A stretch of DNA of 64,000 nt. Origin: Neurospora tetrasperma FGSC 2508 (Eukaryota; Ascomycota; Sordariomycetes; Sordariales; Sordariaceae). Below, in pieces: positions 13,191 through 24,766 of this stretch. Made by a program: the position numbers and the translations under genes. Every line of letters starts with the position of its first letter. Within the stretch, counting starts at the first letter, position 1. The notes beneath the pieces were generated by a model, which saw nothing but the letters and a program-made list of their open reading frames with translations, was not told where the DNA came from and searched no databases. Location of the stretch: NCBI RefSeq assembly GCF_000213175.1, contig NW_009799099.1, positions 1,005,560 to 1,069,559 on the forward strand, written 5' to 3'.

Positions 13191-13587
13191 TTGTAGTGTA
13201 CTAGCGCTTTGTTGACGCAGCTAGCTACCTAGCTAGGAAGTTCATGTAAAAGATCGACGATGACAAAAGTGTTCGTTTTGCTGATAATAACAGCGATTCT
13301 GCAATGTCTTTTGAGGTGTTGTGATGGAGTTATCGAAATGCATTGTTGATCGCGAATATCATGAGATTTGTGCCCGTCGTCTTGAGGGTGGAGAAAGAAA
13401 TTCGTCCGTTAAGAAGCTTTTCGGGACCCTTCGTTCTTTGCAAGAGGATGGTAATTCTATTGATTGATTGATAATATGTCAAAAGTTCTTCAAAAGCTGG
13501 TGGACTTGAGATATCTGCGTGGGCACAGATGTGCACCTCTGCTTGAATAAACACAAGGTGGATGAAATAAAGTTGTTCATTGAATGG

Positions 13588-13632
13588 CCACTCCCGGATC
13601 TTGGCAAGAATGATTCATTTTCACCGTCAAAG
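13588..13632 (-). repeat. Right arm of a diverged inverted duplication
   Basis: Read on the minus strand, it contains GGTGAAAATGAATCATTCTT, matching the left arm near 13142-13190 at roughly 80%. The arms are about 400 bp apart. It is either a remnant of a duplicated sequence or of a small mobile element; the termini are not clear. Confidence 0.45.
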
Positions 13633-14864
13633 GAATGGCTCACAAGCCGGAAGCACCTTGCAGAGAGCCAGCCTTGCCCATTGCCCAAAACACCGAACGT
13701 AAACGGAAACGGAAGGGCCCCGGAGAAACTTGCCGGATGGAATCGATGATTAGCCAGGGAATCGAGAGATATCAGGCAAGAGTGGAAGGATTTGCAGGAT
13801 TGTAGTGTAAAGAAGGATGGATAGGGTAAGAAACAAGACGGTCAACTTCCTGTCATTCTGCAAAGGCGCCGGGCCGCGCCCAACCTGACCCGGCCTGTCA
13901 GCTTCTTGAGGGCAGTGCAACGTGGATGACGGCCGACGGGGGTGGGAGAATCAAACCCCCGATTCGTATACTGCCGCTCCAGTCGACTCCAGATATGGCA
14001 AGGCAACCGCTGTTCTAGCAAAGATCGAGATGCCCTTTACGGAGTGCCAAGATACAAGCCTCTTGCTCGGACGGTTTGTGCATCCCGAGACGGAGGGTTG
14101 GTTTCACCGTTTCAGGGGCATTGCGATCCGATAGTCCAAGTTGTGATATTCGGCTTCGAAGCTTGAAGTTGCCCTTTGGTGATGAGGAAGTCCAATTTGA
14201 TCCGTGTGAATATGCCTCGAGAGTCAAGACCATAAGCGTCAAGCCAGTCGGTAGCTCACTGTGATAAGCTTCACCATCCAGTTTCCCTCATCAGGTAGCA
14301 ATGAGAATATTAAATGATATATTCTCCTATGTCAATCTTCTCGGTTGACACCATCACCAGGCGCAACAACAAGGCCAGCTCAAGAAACCAAGTTCAGAAC
14401 CACCCGAGTGTGCCCAGGTCCCTCTGTGTCATCGTCAAATTCCAATCGACGACCTACCTGCTCAATGGCAGGCAGCGCAGGCTGTAAACCTAGCCGAATC
14501 AGACGGGCGCACGAAGCGCCAACGGGGCACGGAATTCTGACGATGCTGACGCTCAGGCGAAGTGAGGCTTCTTCAAACTTTGGTACGCGGCTGTTTTCCG
14601 TTGTTGATCAATCATGATGCAGAAGGTGGACAAGGATTCATGTGGTTGTATTGTGCAGAGTGTGGTGGTGGCTGTGTGGGAGGATCAAGGGATGTGTGAG
14701 CGTGTCGACGGGGAGATTGAGGTTGGTCCTGGATATCATTTGGTTCAAGTTGGCTGGTTATGCGGCGTGTTGGGAAGCTTCCGTCTGCTACCGGCATATG
14801 CATTGCGTGGAGGTAAGTGGAGTTGAGACTATAGGCTGTACATCCACCAAGAATCTTCAACAAT

Positions 14865-14936
14865 GGCCGTTTGGCGCAACGGTAGCGCGTTACTTTCCGG
14901 TGGTAAAGGCTCTGGGTTCGAGTCCCAGGATGGTCG
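14865..14936 (+). tRNA. tRNA-Arg (anticodon CCG)
   Basis: A full 72-nt cloverleaf folds by hand. The acceptor stem GGCCGTT pairs with GATGGTC (with G-U pairs), the D stem is GCGC/GCGC, and the anticodon stem TTACT/GGTAA encloses the loop TTCCGGT with anticodon CCG at 14897-14899. The T arm CTGGG-TTCGAGT-CCCAG is perfect and the discriminator base is G. There is no intron. T-rich runs downstream (14945-14965) would serve as the Pol III terminator. It reads CGG codons. Confidence 0.95.
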
Positions 14937-16693
14937 ACTTTGATTATTTCTTTTCTCTTTTCTTTTGCAACCCTTGAACTTCATATCATTCATCCTTGCG
15001 CAACCGAGTCTTTTTGTTCCTCTTCCTCTCCTTATCATCTCCGGACTTCCAGTCTTTGAGGCCGCTTGCCTGGATTCGTTCTTTTTTGAACTCATTATCT
15101 CCACAACGCTCTTTCATGTGGTTTTTTCTTCCTTCGCCAGTTGAATCTGGGTAAACTCATAATCTAAAAATACCCTCACCCTCCCTCATATTTACTATAG
15201 CAGGTTCTCGACGGCATCTTGCCATGAAATTGAGCACCTATGACAATGATACAGGTTCAACTTTATCAATGGCTACCCCCCAAATCCTTCAAACAGCCCA
15301 CAAGCCACTTGATCGACAGATGCTGTCCGACTTGACTTATTCAGTTCACGTGGAAGTGGTACCCGTACCAGTTCCGCTTCATGTAGTCATTTGACTGCTT
15401 GTGTCCCTTTGCTCGGAACTCACAACCGGTTGCAACGTCAAGTACCACTAGCTTGATGTTTCATAGTTCGAGTACTGTACTGAGTAATCATGCACTGCCA
15501 TGTTGAAAGACATCGCTTCTGGCCTCCATAATTCGTCAAGGGAGAATGCCAGATGTCCAAGCAATATTATCAGCAGCACAGTTCCCCATCTTCCATGATC
15601 CGGCTCTATCAACCATAGTCTGTATCACATGCCACAGCAGACCACCAGCCACCCCGTGATGGGATCGAAACGCATGTTCAGGATAAATTTTTGGTACAAG
15701 GCTGGTGAACCATGTGTTCGGGTCGAGTCCCGGGACATGGTCCTACCGCTGTTGATCTTTGGCCATTGATGATCCAAACCGTCAACCTCCAAGTTCTACC
15801 TTCCAAATCAACAATGTTCAACCGGGAATGAGGGTATCAGAAAGCGAGGATCACGAGCACGGGAACTTATTTGTCGATGGCTGCTCAGACGGAGCTCCCT
15901 GATCGGGCTAGGCCGAGCATCGGCGTCGGTGCGGAAGCTAAAGGCGCCAGGGGAGGAAGTGGCTCCTGAAGACCTGGCATTGACCAATGGATAAAGTCCC
16001 GATAAGAGACTCCAGGTGGATAGGCTTGCCCCGCATTTTGGTCGAGGCGGTACGACTCCACTAAAACTTTTTCTTTCCTCCTCGTGCCCCTCCTTGGCGA
16101 CAGTGGGTGGTCGGTCGGGACTTTTGCATGGAATCCCGTGTCTGGACACTTGCTCTACGCTATGTAGAGGCCGGCATCTCCCAGCATTTACGATTCTCCA
16201 GACGACTTCCCCTGTGTCCCCTTGTTCTGCCCTCTTTTTTGATTTTTTTTTCTGAGGCTCCGCTTGCCACACTTGATCTCTCGCGGATCGTCTGTGGTGC
16301 TCGCAAGTTCGCAGTTTTAGAGACTACTTATCGCCCATCACTCACGCCCCGTCTCCGGCCCGGCTGGTAGTCCTGGCAGCAGACGAAGAACCAAAACCCG
16401 AAACGAAACCGAAGCGACTTCGGCGAATCATCGATAACGAAATTGTCTTGTCTCTTTTTTTCTTCTTATTTTTTTTATTTTTTCCCAGCTCCGAGTCTTA
16501 TTCCATCTCTCGGCGCCCACCCCGATACTTTGTCAACCACGGAAGGACTCTGGGTCAGGTCCTAATCGATATCCACTTTAGAGTCATACCTCTACCTTCG
16601 CGGTCCAGTTTCACGACCTAACTTTATCGAATCCTTCCATCCGACCGTCGAGCCGATCATACTCGTATTGTTTGTCCCATACGATCCAGCAAA
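14937..16693. other. Intergenic, 1.8 kb
   Basis: It holds the tRNA terminator T-runs, a tRNA T-arm-like hairpin at 15710-15740 (separate entry), and the promoter and 5' leader of the PRPP amidotransferase gene with T-rich runs near 16238-16252 and 16455-16485. No other gene is supported. Confidence 0.5.
15710..15740 (+). repeat. Hairpin resembling a tRNA T-arm (possible tRNA relic)
   Basis: CCATGT and ACATGG form an outer stem, and CGGG/CCCG an inner stem around TCGAGT. The core GGGTCGAGTCC is close to the Pol III B-box GGTTCGANTCC. No complete D arm or anticodon arm can be folded upstream, so it is not called as a tRNA gene. Confidence 0.35.
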
Positions 16694-18669
16694 ATGTGTG
16701 GTATTCTCGCCCTTATCCTCGCGGATACCGATGCGTCGGACGCCTCTGCCGATTTGCACGAGAGCTTGTACTATCTTCAACACCGTGGTCAAGATGCCTG
16801 TGGTATCGCGACCTGTGGTTCTGGAGGTAGAATCTTTCAGTGCAAGGGCAATGGCATGGCCTCCAAGGTCTTTGACGACGGCAAGCGCACGGTAGACCTT
16901 CCCGGCTACATGGGCATTGCCCATCTTCGTTACCCGACTGCCGGAACTAGCTCTGTATGTATCCGTCCCCTCTCATCTCCGACCCAGCACTTGGTTTCAA
17001 AGGCCGAGCTATTGTCTGTGCATTTCGCCCGTTCAGTTTGAGAGACCCTACATATTGTCAACATCCATCCTACGTCCATATGCCTTCTGGATCACCGTTT
17101 GGCTGATAGATCACCCATAGAGCGCCGAGAGTCAGCCTTTCTACGTCAACTCGCCCTACGGCATCTGCTTCGCGCACAACGGTAACCTCATCAACGCTCC
17201 CGCCCTGCGCAGCTATCTCGACCAAGAGGCCCATCGTCATGTGAACACCGACTCTGACAGCGAGCTGATGCTCAACGTCTTTGCCAACGCCCTGAACGAG
17301 ACCGGCAAGGCCCGTGTCAACACCGATGACATCTTCAGTGCCCTCAAGAAGACGTACGAGAGGTGCCAAGGTGGCTGGGCCGTCACTGCTATGATTGCTG
17401 GCTTCGGTATCTTCGCCTTCCGTGACCAATACGGCATCCGCCCCCTCATTATGGGATCGCGGCCCTCCAGCACCCTCGAAGGCGGTATCGACTACATGTT
17501 CGCTTCCGAGAGCATTGCTCTCCGTCAGCTGGGCTTCAGCAACTTTCAGGATATCCTTCCGGGACAAGCCGTGTTCATCCAAAAGAACGGGCAGCCTCAG
17601 TTCCACCAGGTTGTTGAGCAAAAGGCTTACTCCCCCGATATCTTCGAGTATGTTTACTTCGCCCGCCCGGATACCATCATGGATGGAATCTCCGTGCACC
17701 GCAGCAGGCAGAACATGGGCGTGAAGCTTGCCAACAAGGTCAAGGAGATCCTCGGAGAGGAGGGTGTCAAGGAGATCGATGTGATCATTCCCGTCCCGGA
17801 GACCAGTAATACTGCCGCTGCCGTGGTATCAGAGCAGCTTCGGAAACCCTTCTCTAACGGTTTCGTCAAGAACCGTTACGTCTACCGCACCTTCATCTTG
17901 CCCGGTCAGAAGGCCAGGCAAAAGAGCGTCCGGAGAAAGCTCAGCGCCATGGAGTCCGAGTTCAAGGACCGTGTCGTCCTGCTCGTGGATGACTCCATTG
18001 TCCGTGGCACCACCAGTAGGGAGATTGTGAGCATGGCTCGTGAGGCCGGTGCCCGCAAGGTTATCTTTGCCAGCTGTGCTCCTCCCATCATCTACCCCCA
18101 CATTGTATGTCCACGTTTCAACCTGCAAAAATGACTATCAACACTAACACGTTTCCAGTACGGTATCGATCTCGCCTCTCCGCAGGAGCTCATCGCCCAC
18201 GAGAAGACAAGAAGCGACATCGCCAAGCACATCAATGCCGATGATGTTATTTACCAGGACCTTGCCGACCTTAAGGCGGCGTGTACTGAGGCCTCTCCCG
18301 ATCACCAGAAGATCACCGACTTTGAAGTGGGTGTGTTCTGCGGCAAATACCAGACCGACATCCCTGAAGGTTACTTCGACCACCTGAACGAGAGCCGTGG
18401 CACGAAGCGGAAGGCCGCCGTTGTGAACGGGACCAACAAGGTCTTGGTCGCCAATAGCGGCCCGGTCAATGTAGGTCCTCCACTAATACGAACCTCGCAG
18501 TTGAGGCTGTCACTAACACTCATAAAGGTTTCTACCCCCGACCCCCCTGCGCTCATGGAGAACCCCGAGAACAGGCAGGATATTAGGTATGTTTCTTTCG
18601 TCATATCATACGATGACGCTGTTGGCTAATAGAAGCGGTAATAGCATCCATAACATTGCCAACTCCTAG
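16694..18669 (+). CDS. Amidophosphoribosyltransferase, five exons, 546 aa
   Basis: Catalyses the first committed step of purine synthesis: PRPP plus glutamine to 5-phosphoribosylamine (PurF/Ade4 family). Exons 16694-16954, 17121-18104, 18159-18470, 18528-18586 and 18645-18669 all join in frame; the last exon encodes only SIHNIANS. The sequence begins [11 protein letters not shown], so Cys2 becomes the N-terminal nucleophile of the class II glutamine amidotransferase domain after Met removal. [26 protein letters not shown] and AHNGNLIN are the glutaminase motifs. The C-terminal phosphoribosyltransferase domain has the PRPP loop [19 protein letters not shown] near residues 368-386. The length is usual for eukaryotic Ade4 homologues. 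The start is fixed by the conserved MCGI. It stands alone between long intergenic regions. Purine-responsive regulation is likely for the family, but I saw no specific site. Confidence 0.97.
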
Positions 18670-21600
18670 TAGGCGATTACCATTTTACGGAGTTACGGAA
18701 CACTCGTAACCAAAAAGACGACGATTCGATATTTGTCTTGCGTAAACGGTGACTGCGCTTGAGAATCTGCATCACATTGCGCATCATAGTAGAGTATGAG
18801 TACGGGCGTCCCTGGATGATGATTTTCTATATGGCATGATATGCCTGGGGTAGGAAAGTTTGTCTACTCATGCACGCCCGATACACGATCACAACAAACA
18901 AAAATTTACAGATAGATGCATAATTACGGAGGAGGCCGTTCGGAGTTCTTTGCTTGTACTTGGGAGGCAACAAGCCGGATGGCATGACAAGCCCCATCAA
19001 AAATACTTTGTCTCATTCTTGTTCGCCAGTCGAGAGCTCCTACCGAGATAATCTCCGTTTTTAGAGGACTCTTGTAACATAACACATTAGAGTAGCGAAA
19101 GAGATACAGTACAGTAGTATAGAGAAGTTTTATAGCAATAGCGGATGGTGGCATATGTAAAGTGGTGGTATCGCATGCTTCCCATCTCCCAAGCGTACAT
19201 GACTCGGAGGTTCTGACAGAAACTCCCGCTTATTTCTCTCATGGTGAATCGAAGTAGCCTATCCTCCGACATGTTCCGCAGTAGCGTTTTATTCAAATTG
19301 CCGTGGCAGCTTCTAAAATCGAAAATACAGACAGACGAAAGTAAACTTGGCATGAAGTTCGTTAGTGCAATACCCCCTTTCTCTCTCCATTAAGTGAAGT
19401 TCACGACATCGCGGAATATCCAAGACGTTGAACGTGTCCGTCCACACGTAGCATCTCACAACCTCACAGGGCCGGGATATATGCTCAGATGGGAAATGGC
19501 GCTCTTGAAACTCTTTACACAGAGACGCAGATTACATCACTTCGTTCCTCTACCTAGGTAACTTGGTCCTTGCTTGTTACAGTTTGCACATATGCGCTCA
19601 AATTAATCAATTTACATAGGAAAAGTTCGGGTTCTTGACAAGTGTCCTGGACATTTCCCAACACAATTCTCACTGCGGGTTGTATGTGACAAGTCAGATG
19701 TTACAAATTGTATTGTTCTTTACGGCTGGCAGGATAAAGTGTTATGAGCACAAAATGATCGAAGTTGGGAGATTCCACAAACTCCGTCAGAACTTGGATG
19801 CTGGCTAGCTCAAGCACTCAGGTTATTGACTTTAGACTTCAAAGTCCCGAAAGATCAACTTACACCCAAATTGGAGATTTTGGAGATGGTAAGTACCTAT
19901 TTTTCCACATGAAATGACCAGAAATATCGGGGGCAGAGTCTGCCAGAGGTATCGTCACTGCTCTGAGACAAACCGCCCTTTCCCGCTCGCGCTGATGAAG
20001 AAGTCCCTACCGAGGATTCGTTCGACCGATTGCTTTGGCTTCCCTTCGCTTGAACACTCTGAACGGAGACCTCGGCCGCTCAGACAGGCGGAAGGAGCGC
20101 TTCTTGTCGCCTTCGATTTTTCTGTTTAAGTGAGCGAGCCATCCGGGGTAGTCACCTATATATCAAGCTCTCAGGTTTCAGTTGCAGCTGATTATGGCTC
20201 ACTCAGGAGCAAAGTGCCAGTGTGTGGGAGTTGAATCTTGGTTGAAGCTGAGGAGGAAGGTGAAATTAAGATGCGGTATGATTGATGTTGGATGCGGGGT
20301 TAGCGCCTGCCTGACCAGCGCGGCCAATGCCATTTACCTTTTTTTGGGAGGAATGTGCCAGGGGTTGTAATGGGAATATCGAGCAATGAATGGGTGGCTT
20401 CAAAACCTGATTGGAAAGACCAACCAAGCCTTCTACTGCCGACATTCACGCAAATTTTTCTTAATCTTATTCACGACACTAGTATCGAAGAAAGCATCAC
20501 CATTCTTCACCCCTCGACATGCTGTCTACGAGATCAAACGGAGAATTCGATAACTGTTCTCTTCTCAGAATCTACCAACCATGACTTGATTCCCCTGCTT
20601 ATCATAAGAAACGTTGATTTCGTTGGCAAACGACGCCAGAGATGACGAAAACACACATCAGCTTGTCGAATAGTCCTTGTTAAGCCCCTTTTACCTACCT
20701 CGGATCAAGAACCAAACCACAAGTTCACGCGAGCCAGCAAGCTACTTGCGTGACGAACAGCTCTGGCATCACAAGTCATCGATGCAGGTGCTGGGACAGG
20801 GCATGTCGGACTTCTTTCTTCGAGACGGATACGTGCATCGGTTTCCGTCTCTTCTCTGGTGGAATTGGATGATACTCACCAAACTGCTGCTGTGTAACCT
20901 GGACCAGCTGTCAGACCTGCTGCACACCATACCCCAAACCACAATCCGCAAGTCCCCGGACTTCCGCTTCCAGAAGGGGACTTACCACTAAACCGCTCTC
21001 AGACAATGTTTGCTACCACTCTGCTGCCTGTTAACGGGGACACCAGCTACCCGGTCCGTGGAGCCGCCGTCAGCTTCAGCATTCTCGGAAGATCCCCGGA
21101 GGTCTTAGCACACAGCTTCACGCAGGTGACATACAAGTCAGGAGCGTAGTCGCTCGAGTGCACCCAATTCACCCTTCAATGATTGGCTGCAGCGTGCTTG
21201 TTTGCTCATCACAGGGAGTCCTGACGTCCTCACCATGATCCTCGGTTCCGATGGCTTGTCCACGATCTTCCCAAGCGCCAACCGCAGCGGGCCGGCGGAC
21301 AGGGCCGTCACCGGGTATATATACGATGGTTCCGAGTGCAAGCCTTATATACCAAAGCGGTTGGTGGATGTGATGGCCAGACTTGAGCTCCAAACGAGCA
21401 GTCGCAAGAGATACGGGGCAATCTGGACAACGTAGTTATTCCTTTACTGGTTGATGCGAGGGCCGAAGGGGCTGAATTACGACCAACCGACCGTATCCTT
21501 TGCTATGGACGCTTGATCTTCCGCTAATGGCAAAAAGCCGTTCGTATTTGTGACGATGTCTTGCATGTCATGGCCTCAGATCGCTCAAAGAACCAACGAC

Positions 21601-22552
21601 ATGCACCGATCTCCACTGGACACTCGAATCTGAGAACGTAGCTTGACATTTCGGGAAGCTGATTCAACCCCCACGTACCAAACAAATGTTTGTCTTGTAC
21701 AGCTGCAGGTGTTGACCACTGTTTTGTAAGACGCGATGTGCTTCGCTTGCAGTGAATCATACTATGCCGCCTGGGCTGTCTTCTTGCAACGTACTATCAA
21801 TGAACAAGCGCCATTGTCCTCAAGCCACAGCAAAGGCTCTGCCGAATCGTTATGACCGCCAGCTTGACAACAACAAGACAAATATATGATCTATCACCCA
21901 CGGGGCTGAACATACTCGATATTCCCCCTTTTCTTCTTTTCTCAAATCAACCACCAACATCACAGATCCACGCTGTCTGGCTGCTAATGACTTGGCATGA
22001 GCAATAATTGTTCTGGGATCAAGGCGAATGTTCGCACAGAGATGTTTGTCTACACATTCGATATACCTTGCGCACGTTGTGCACAAAGGCCATGATTACC
22101 TCCATTCTGGCAGCTTGCGAGACTGTGCCTAGGTCTGTATACAAGCCTGCCGAATCTGAGTATAAAGATCCCCCGTGGTGCTCACCTTTGCAACGTCTGA
22201 TCAGTTCTATCAGCACACACTTAGGCCTCCAGATCAAAGATTTCTGCTAGGATTTCAGGCGTCCCATAAACTCGAAACACTCCTATCATCTGAATACTTT
22301 CAGTTTCCATGCTATCAAAATCTTAATCTCAAGATTCACATAACCCACGACCTATAAAGACACTTCACAGGCGCTAGCACAATATATACAACAGGTAATT
22401 CAAATAACGCGTCCCCCCAAGCAATTAGCTAGATACTTCACAACAGACTAAAGCTAATCGTTACCCCCAGCTAAAGGCAAACCACTTTACTACTACTACT
22501 ACCACCACCACCATCACCACAACTACTCAACCTCAGCCCCCATACAAAAAAG
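18670..22552. other. Intergenic, 3.9 kb
   Basis: No gene is supported. Scattered open frames under about 105 codons (for example 20355-20645, 20677-20991, 21202-21435 on plus) have no domain or family resemblance. Two TATA-like runs near 21316 and 21345 have no gene behind them. The last 200 bases before 22553 are probably the leader of the small Cys/His protein gene, with ACT/ACC trinucleotide runs at about 22490-22520. Confidence 0.5.
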
Positions 22553-22822
22553 ATGTGCGACTTTGACGAATTCGTCTTCACCTGTGGACACTCCACGTTC
22601 CGTCTCAAAGCCTACTGCCACCGCGCGCGCAACGACCCCTACAAGGAGTGTCATTACGTCAAGAAGCTCCGGGATGTCTGGGACCAGACGTATCCGTGCA
22701 GCGAGTGTGTGAACAGGGCACAAGCGGCGGCAGCGGCACAAGGAATGCACATGGGAAACGAGCAAGGGCAGCAAGGTCAGGGGCACCAGCAGGGGTATCA
22801 AGAGCAGTATCAGCAGTACTAG
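22553..22822 (+). CDS. Small Cys/His-rich protein, 89 aa, single exon
   Basis: The function is unknown. The first 53 residues carry a regular set of possible metal ligands: C2, C11-G-H13, C22-H23, C33-H34 and a final C49-x2-C52, spaced like a small zinc-binding fold. The rest is an Ala/Gln/Gly-rich tail ending in YQEQYQQY. I recall short fungal proteins that share the opening MC-x-F-x-x-F-x-x-x-C-x-H plus a YCHxARNDP motif, and this one contains both (YCHRARNDP). That supports a real conserved gene. The ATG at 22553 has A at -3 (AAAAGATG). There is no signal peptide or TM segment. Confidence 0.7.
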   Translation: MCDFDEFVFTCGHSTFRLKAYCHRARNDPYKECHYVKKLRDVWDQTYPCSECVNRAQAAAAAQGMHMGNEQGQQGQGHQQGYQEQYQQY

Positions 22823-23096
22823 AGGTACGTGAAATGGATGAGGTGGCTATTTGTGAGTATCTAGTAAGGAGGTTGAAAGGGGGGGGGGGGGGATATGAGA
22901 AATGTTTATGAGGAATCATGTGCCAGTCATTACGATGATGGTTGGGAGACGAGATACCATTTCGGGGGCTGTCAATGGGTGGTGGTATACTGATAGGAGT
23001 ACGTAGAAGGGAATTTAATGAACACGCTGTAGACTAAGTTATGAAATCAAATTGGATTCAGTTGCGCAAGGGGATTTCTTTCTCTTTTTTCCAAAG

Positions 23097-23137
<41 letters not shown>
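23097..23137 (+). repeat. Poly(A) tract, 41 nt
   Basis: An uninterrupted run of 41 A on the plus strand follows a T-rich stretch (23077-23090). It could be a homopolymer expansion or the tail of an old retroposed sequence. No element body is recognisable upstream, and no target-site duplication was found by eye. Confidence 0.9.
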
Positions 23138-23138
<1 letters not shown>

Positions 23139-23377
23139 GGCATGTCCAGCGCGTGTGTGATTGCGAAGCGGACTATCATGATGGATTTCACATCTACTGA
23201 CATCAGAGGGACACAGATATCAGAGCCCTACCAGTAAGGCACCTTACGGATATGATAGGCAAGGAGCTCTAGGGCTAAGGTGGATTGAGAACGAGCAGAA
23301 CATTTGTTGACTCAGCGAAGTTTAGGGTTATGCGGCCGCGATGTAAAATCCGTGAATTAGACATGTCGTTGGGAAAG

Positions 23378-23398
23378 AAAAAAAAAAAAAAAAAAAAA
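23378..23398 (+). repeat. Poly(A) tract, 21 nt
   Basis: A second uninterrupted A run about 240 nt downstream of the first. Same interpretation limits. Confidence 0.9.
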
Positions 23399-24766
23399 GA
23401 GCCGAGGGGTGAGGCGGATCAAAGGGGGAAATAAGATTTTCCGACATCACTCAAATCGCTGAGAAGACGTCAGAAGAAAAAAAGGGAAGTAACAAGAACG
23501 TTGAAAGTGCTGCTCCCGTCTGTTCCCTGCGCCCAGCAGGCAAGGGTTCAGTTGCGAATTTGTGTGTGTGACGTGGTTGTTGTATATACCTATGAAAGGA
23601 TTTTTCCCGTATTCGCTACGTCGAATCCAAGAATCATCTTGGTCCGGTCCATTGATGATGTGAGGGAGAAGAAATGAGGAACACTGCGCTTTCCTATGTA
23701 GGTTAACATTGAGGTAGGGGTAAGATTAAAATCAATCTCCTGATACTTAGTCTGTGACGAAGAATTCCTTGCTACACAGGATCACTCTTGTGGTGTTGGA
23801 AGTACAGTACATTACATTACAGCGCCACGGTCTGGGTGGGTGCATTGAAACGCCCCGGCCGTCGGGAGGTCATAAGTACGACTGCTTGGTTGGACACGAT
23901 GCTATGATCAATTTATAGATATATGGTGTTTTGTAGTTGCAAGATATTAGAATGGAGCCTCTTTTCCGTTTCTCTTATCAAAGGGACGCTGCACTGATGA
24001 AGCATAGGGAATGTTGAAAGGTAAGTTAGGAGACCGAGGACAGGTGCCCAAGACTATATCCTGTCTGTCTAGAAGACTCGAAGCACGAACCGGAGATTTT
24101 TTTCCACAAGGAATGCGAAATAGAAGCGCCTCCTACCGCAAAGCCGTGAGAATAGCAAAGGCTGGTGACGGACGAGAAAGCGGAAGGGCACACACCTGTG
24201 TGACCTACACCAGGATTTTGACAGCGGGAAATTCTTTGGCGTCCACCACTAGTTACCGGCTGGGCGTGCCACCACGAGACGGGGAAACTAATTTGTTCAT
24301 GCAAGGACGCGCGCAAGAAAAGGGACTCATCGATTGTTGTTCAGCGACTGTGGCAGAAAGAAGCAACTTGTTGTGTAGGAGTTTGAGTGGATTGGATTTA
24401 ACGAACAAATGGTAGCACCAACTGGACTGAGCTAATCATCATGACATCAAACATGTGAATTGATGTATCCAGCATTGTGGCGGGCTTCATGGGAGAGTTG
24501 TAGGCTTTGCGGGAAAAAATGGCGGCTTTGGCCGGGGTTATGAAAAGCATCGCCAGAATGAACCTGGGACGGTTGCCGATTGACCTAGTGTAAGCTACAG
24601 CTTGAAGCTGAATCTTTACTTCTAGCTGAAGGTAGTTCACAGCCTTGAGCCAGGGTAACCTGAAGAGGGTATCGAGCTAATAGTGCTAGCGGGTGAGAAA
24701 GTGAAACTTCAGAAAAGGATGACTTGAGCAAAACCGAAACATGTATTAATTATTCAGACGTAGTCC

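Larger units (their letters stand above)
12329..14864. other. Intergenic, 2.5 kb, with an inverted duplicated segment
   Basis: No gene with a recognisable product is seen. Two short segments, near 13142-13190 and 13588-13632, match each other in inverted orientation (see the repeat entry). The region upstream of the tRNA gene (14600-14860) is GT-rich on the plus strand. Small open frames such as 13922-14134 lack domains. Confidence 0.5.
22823..24766. other. Intergenic, 1.9 kb, with two poly(A) tracts
   Basis: It holds a 14-nt G run at about 22879-22892 just after the small-protein gene, a 41-nt A run at 23097-23137 and a 21-nt A run at 23378-23398. The ATG-started frame at 24011-24415 (134 codons) has no recognisable domain. 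The right end is the 3' flank of the MAPR-like gene. Confidence 0.5.

Noticed and set aside
15640-15745. A second tRNA gene after tRNA-Arg
   Set aside because: Only a T-arm-like hairpin folds; no acceptor, D arm or anticodon arm can be built around it.
23097-23398. A LINE or other retroposon ending in the poly(A) tracts
   Set aside because: No reverse transcriptase, endonuclease or SINE-like body is recognisable upstream and no target-site duplication was seen by eye.
24011-24415. An ATG-started 134-codon frame
   Set aside because: No domain, overlapped by an equally long antisense frame, no codon bias.
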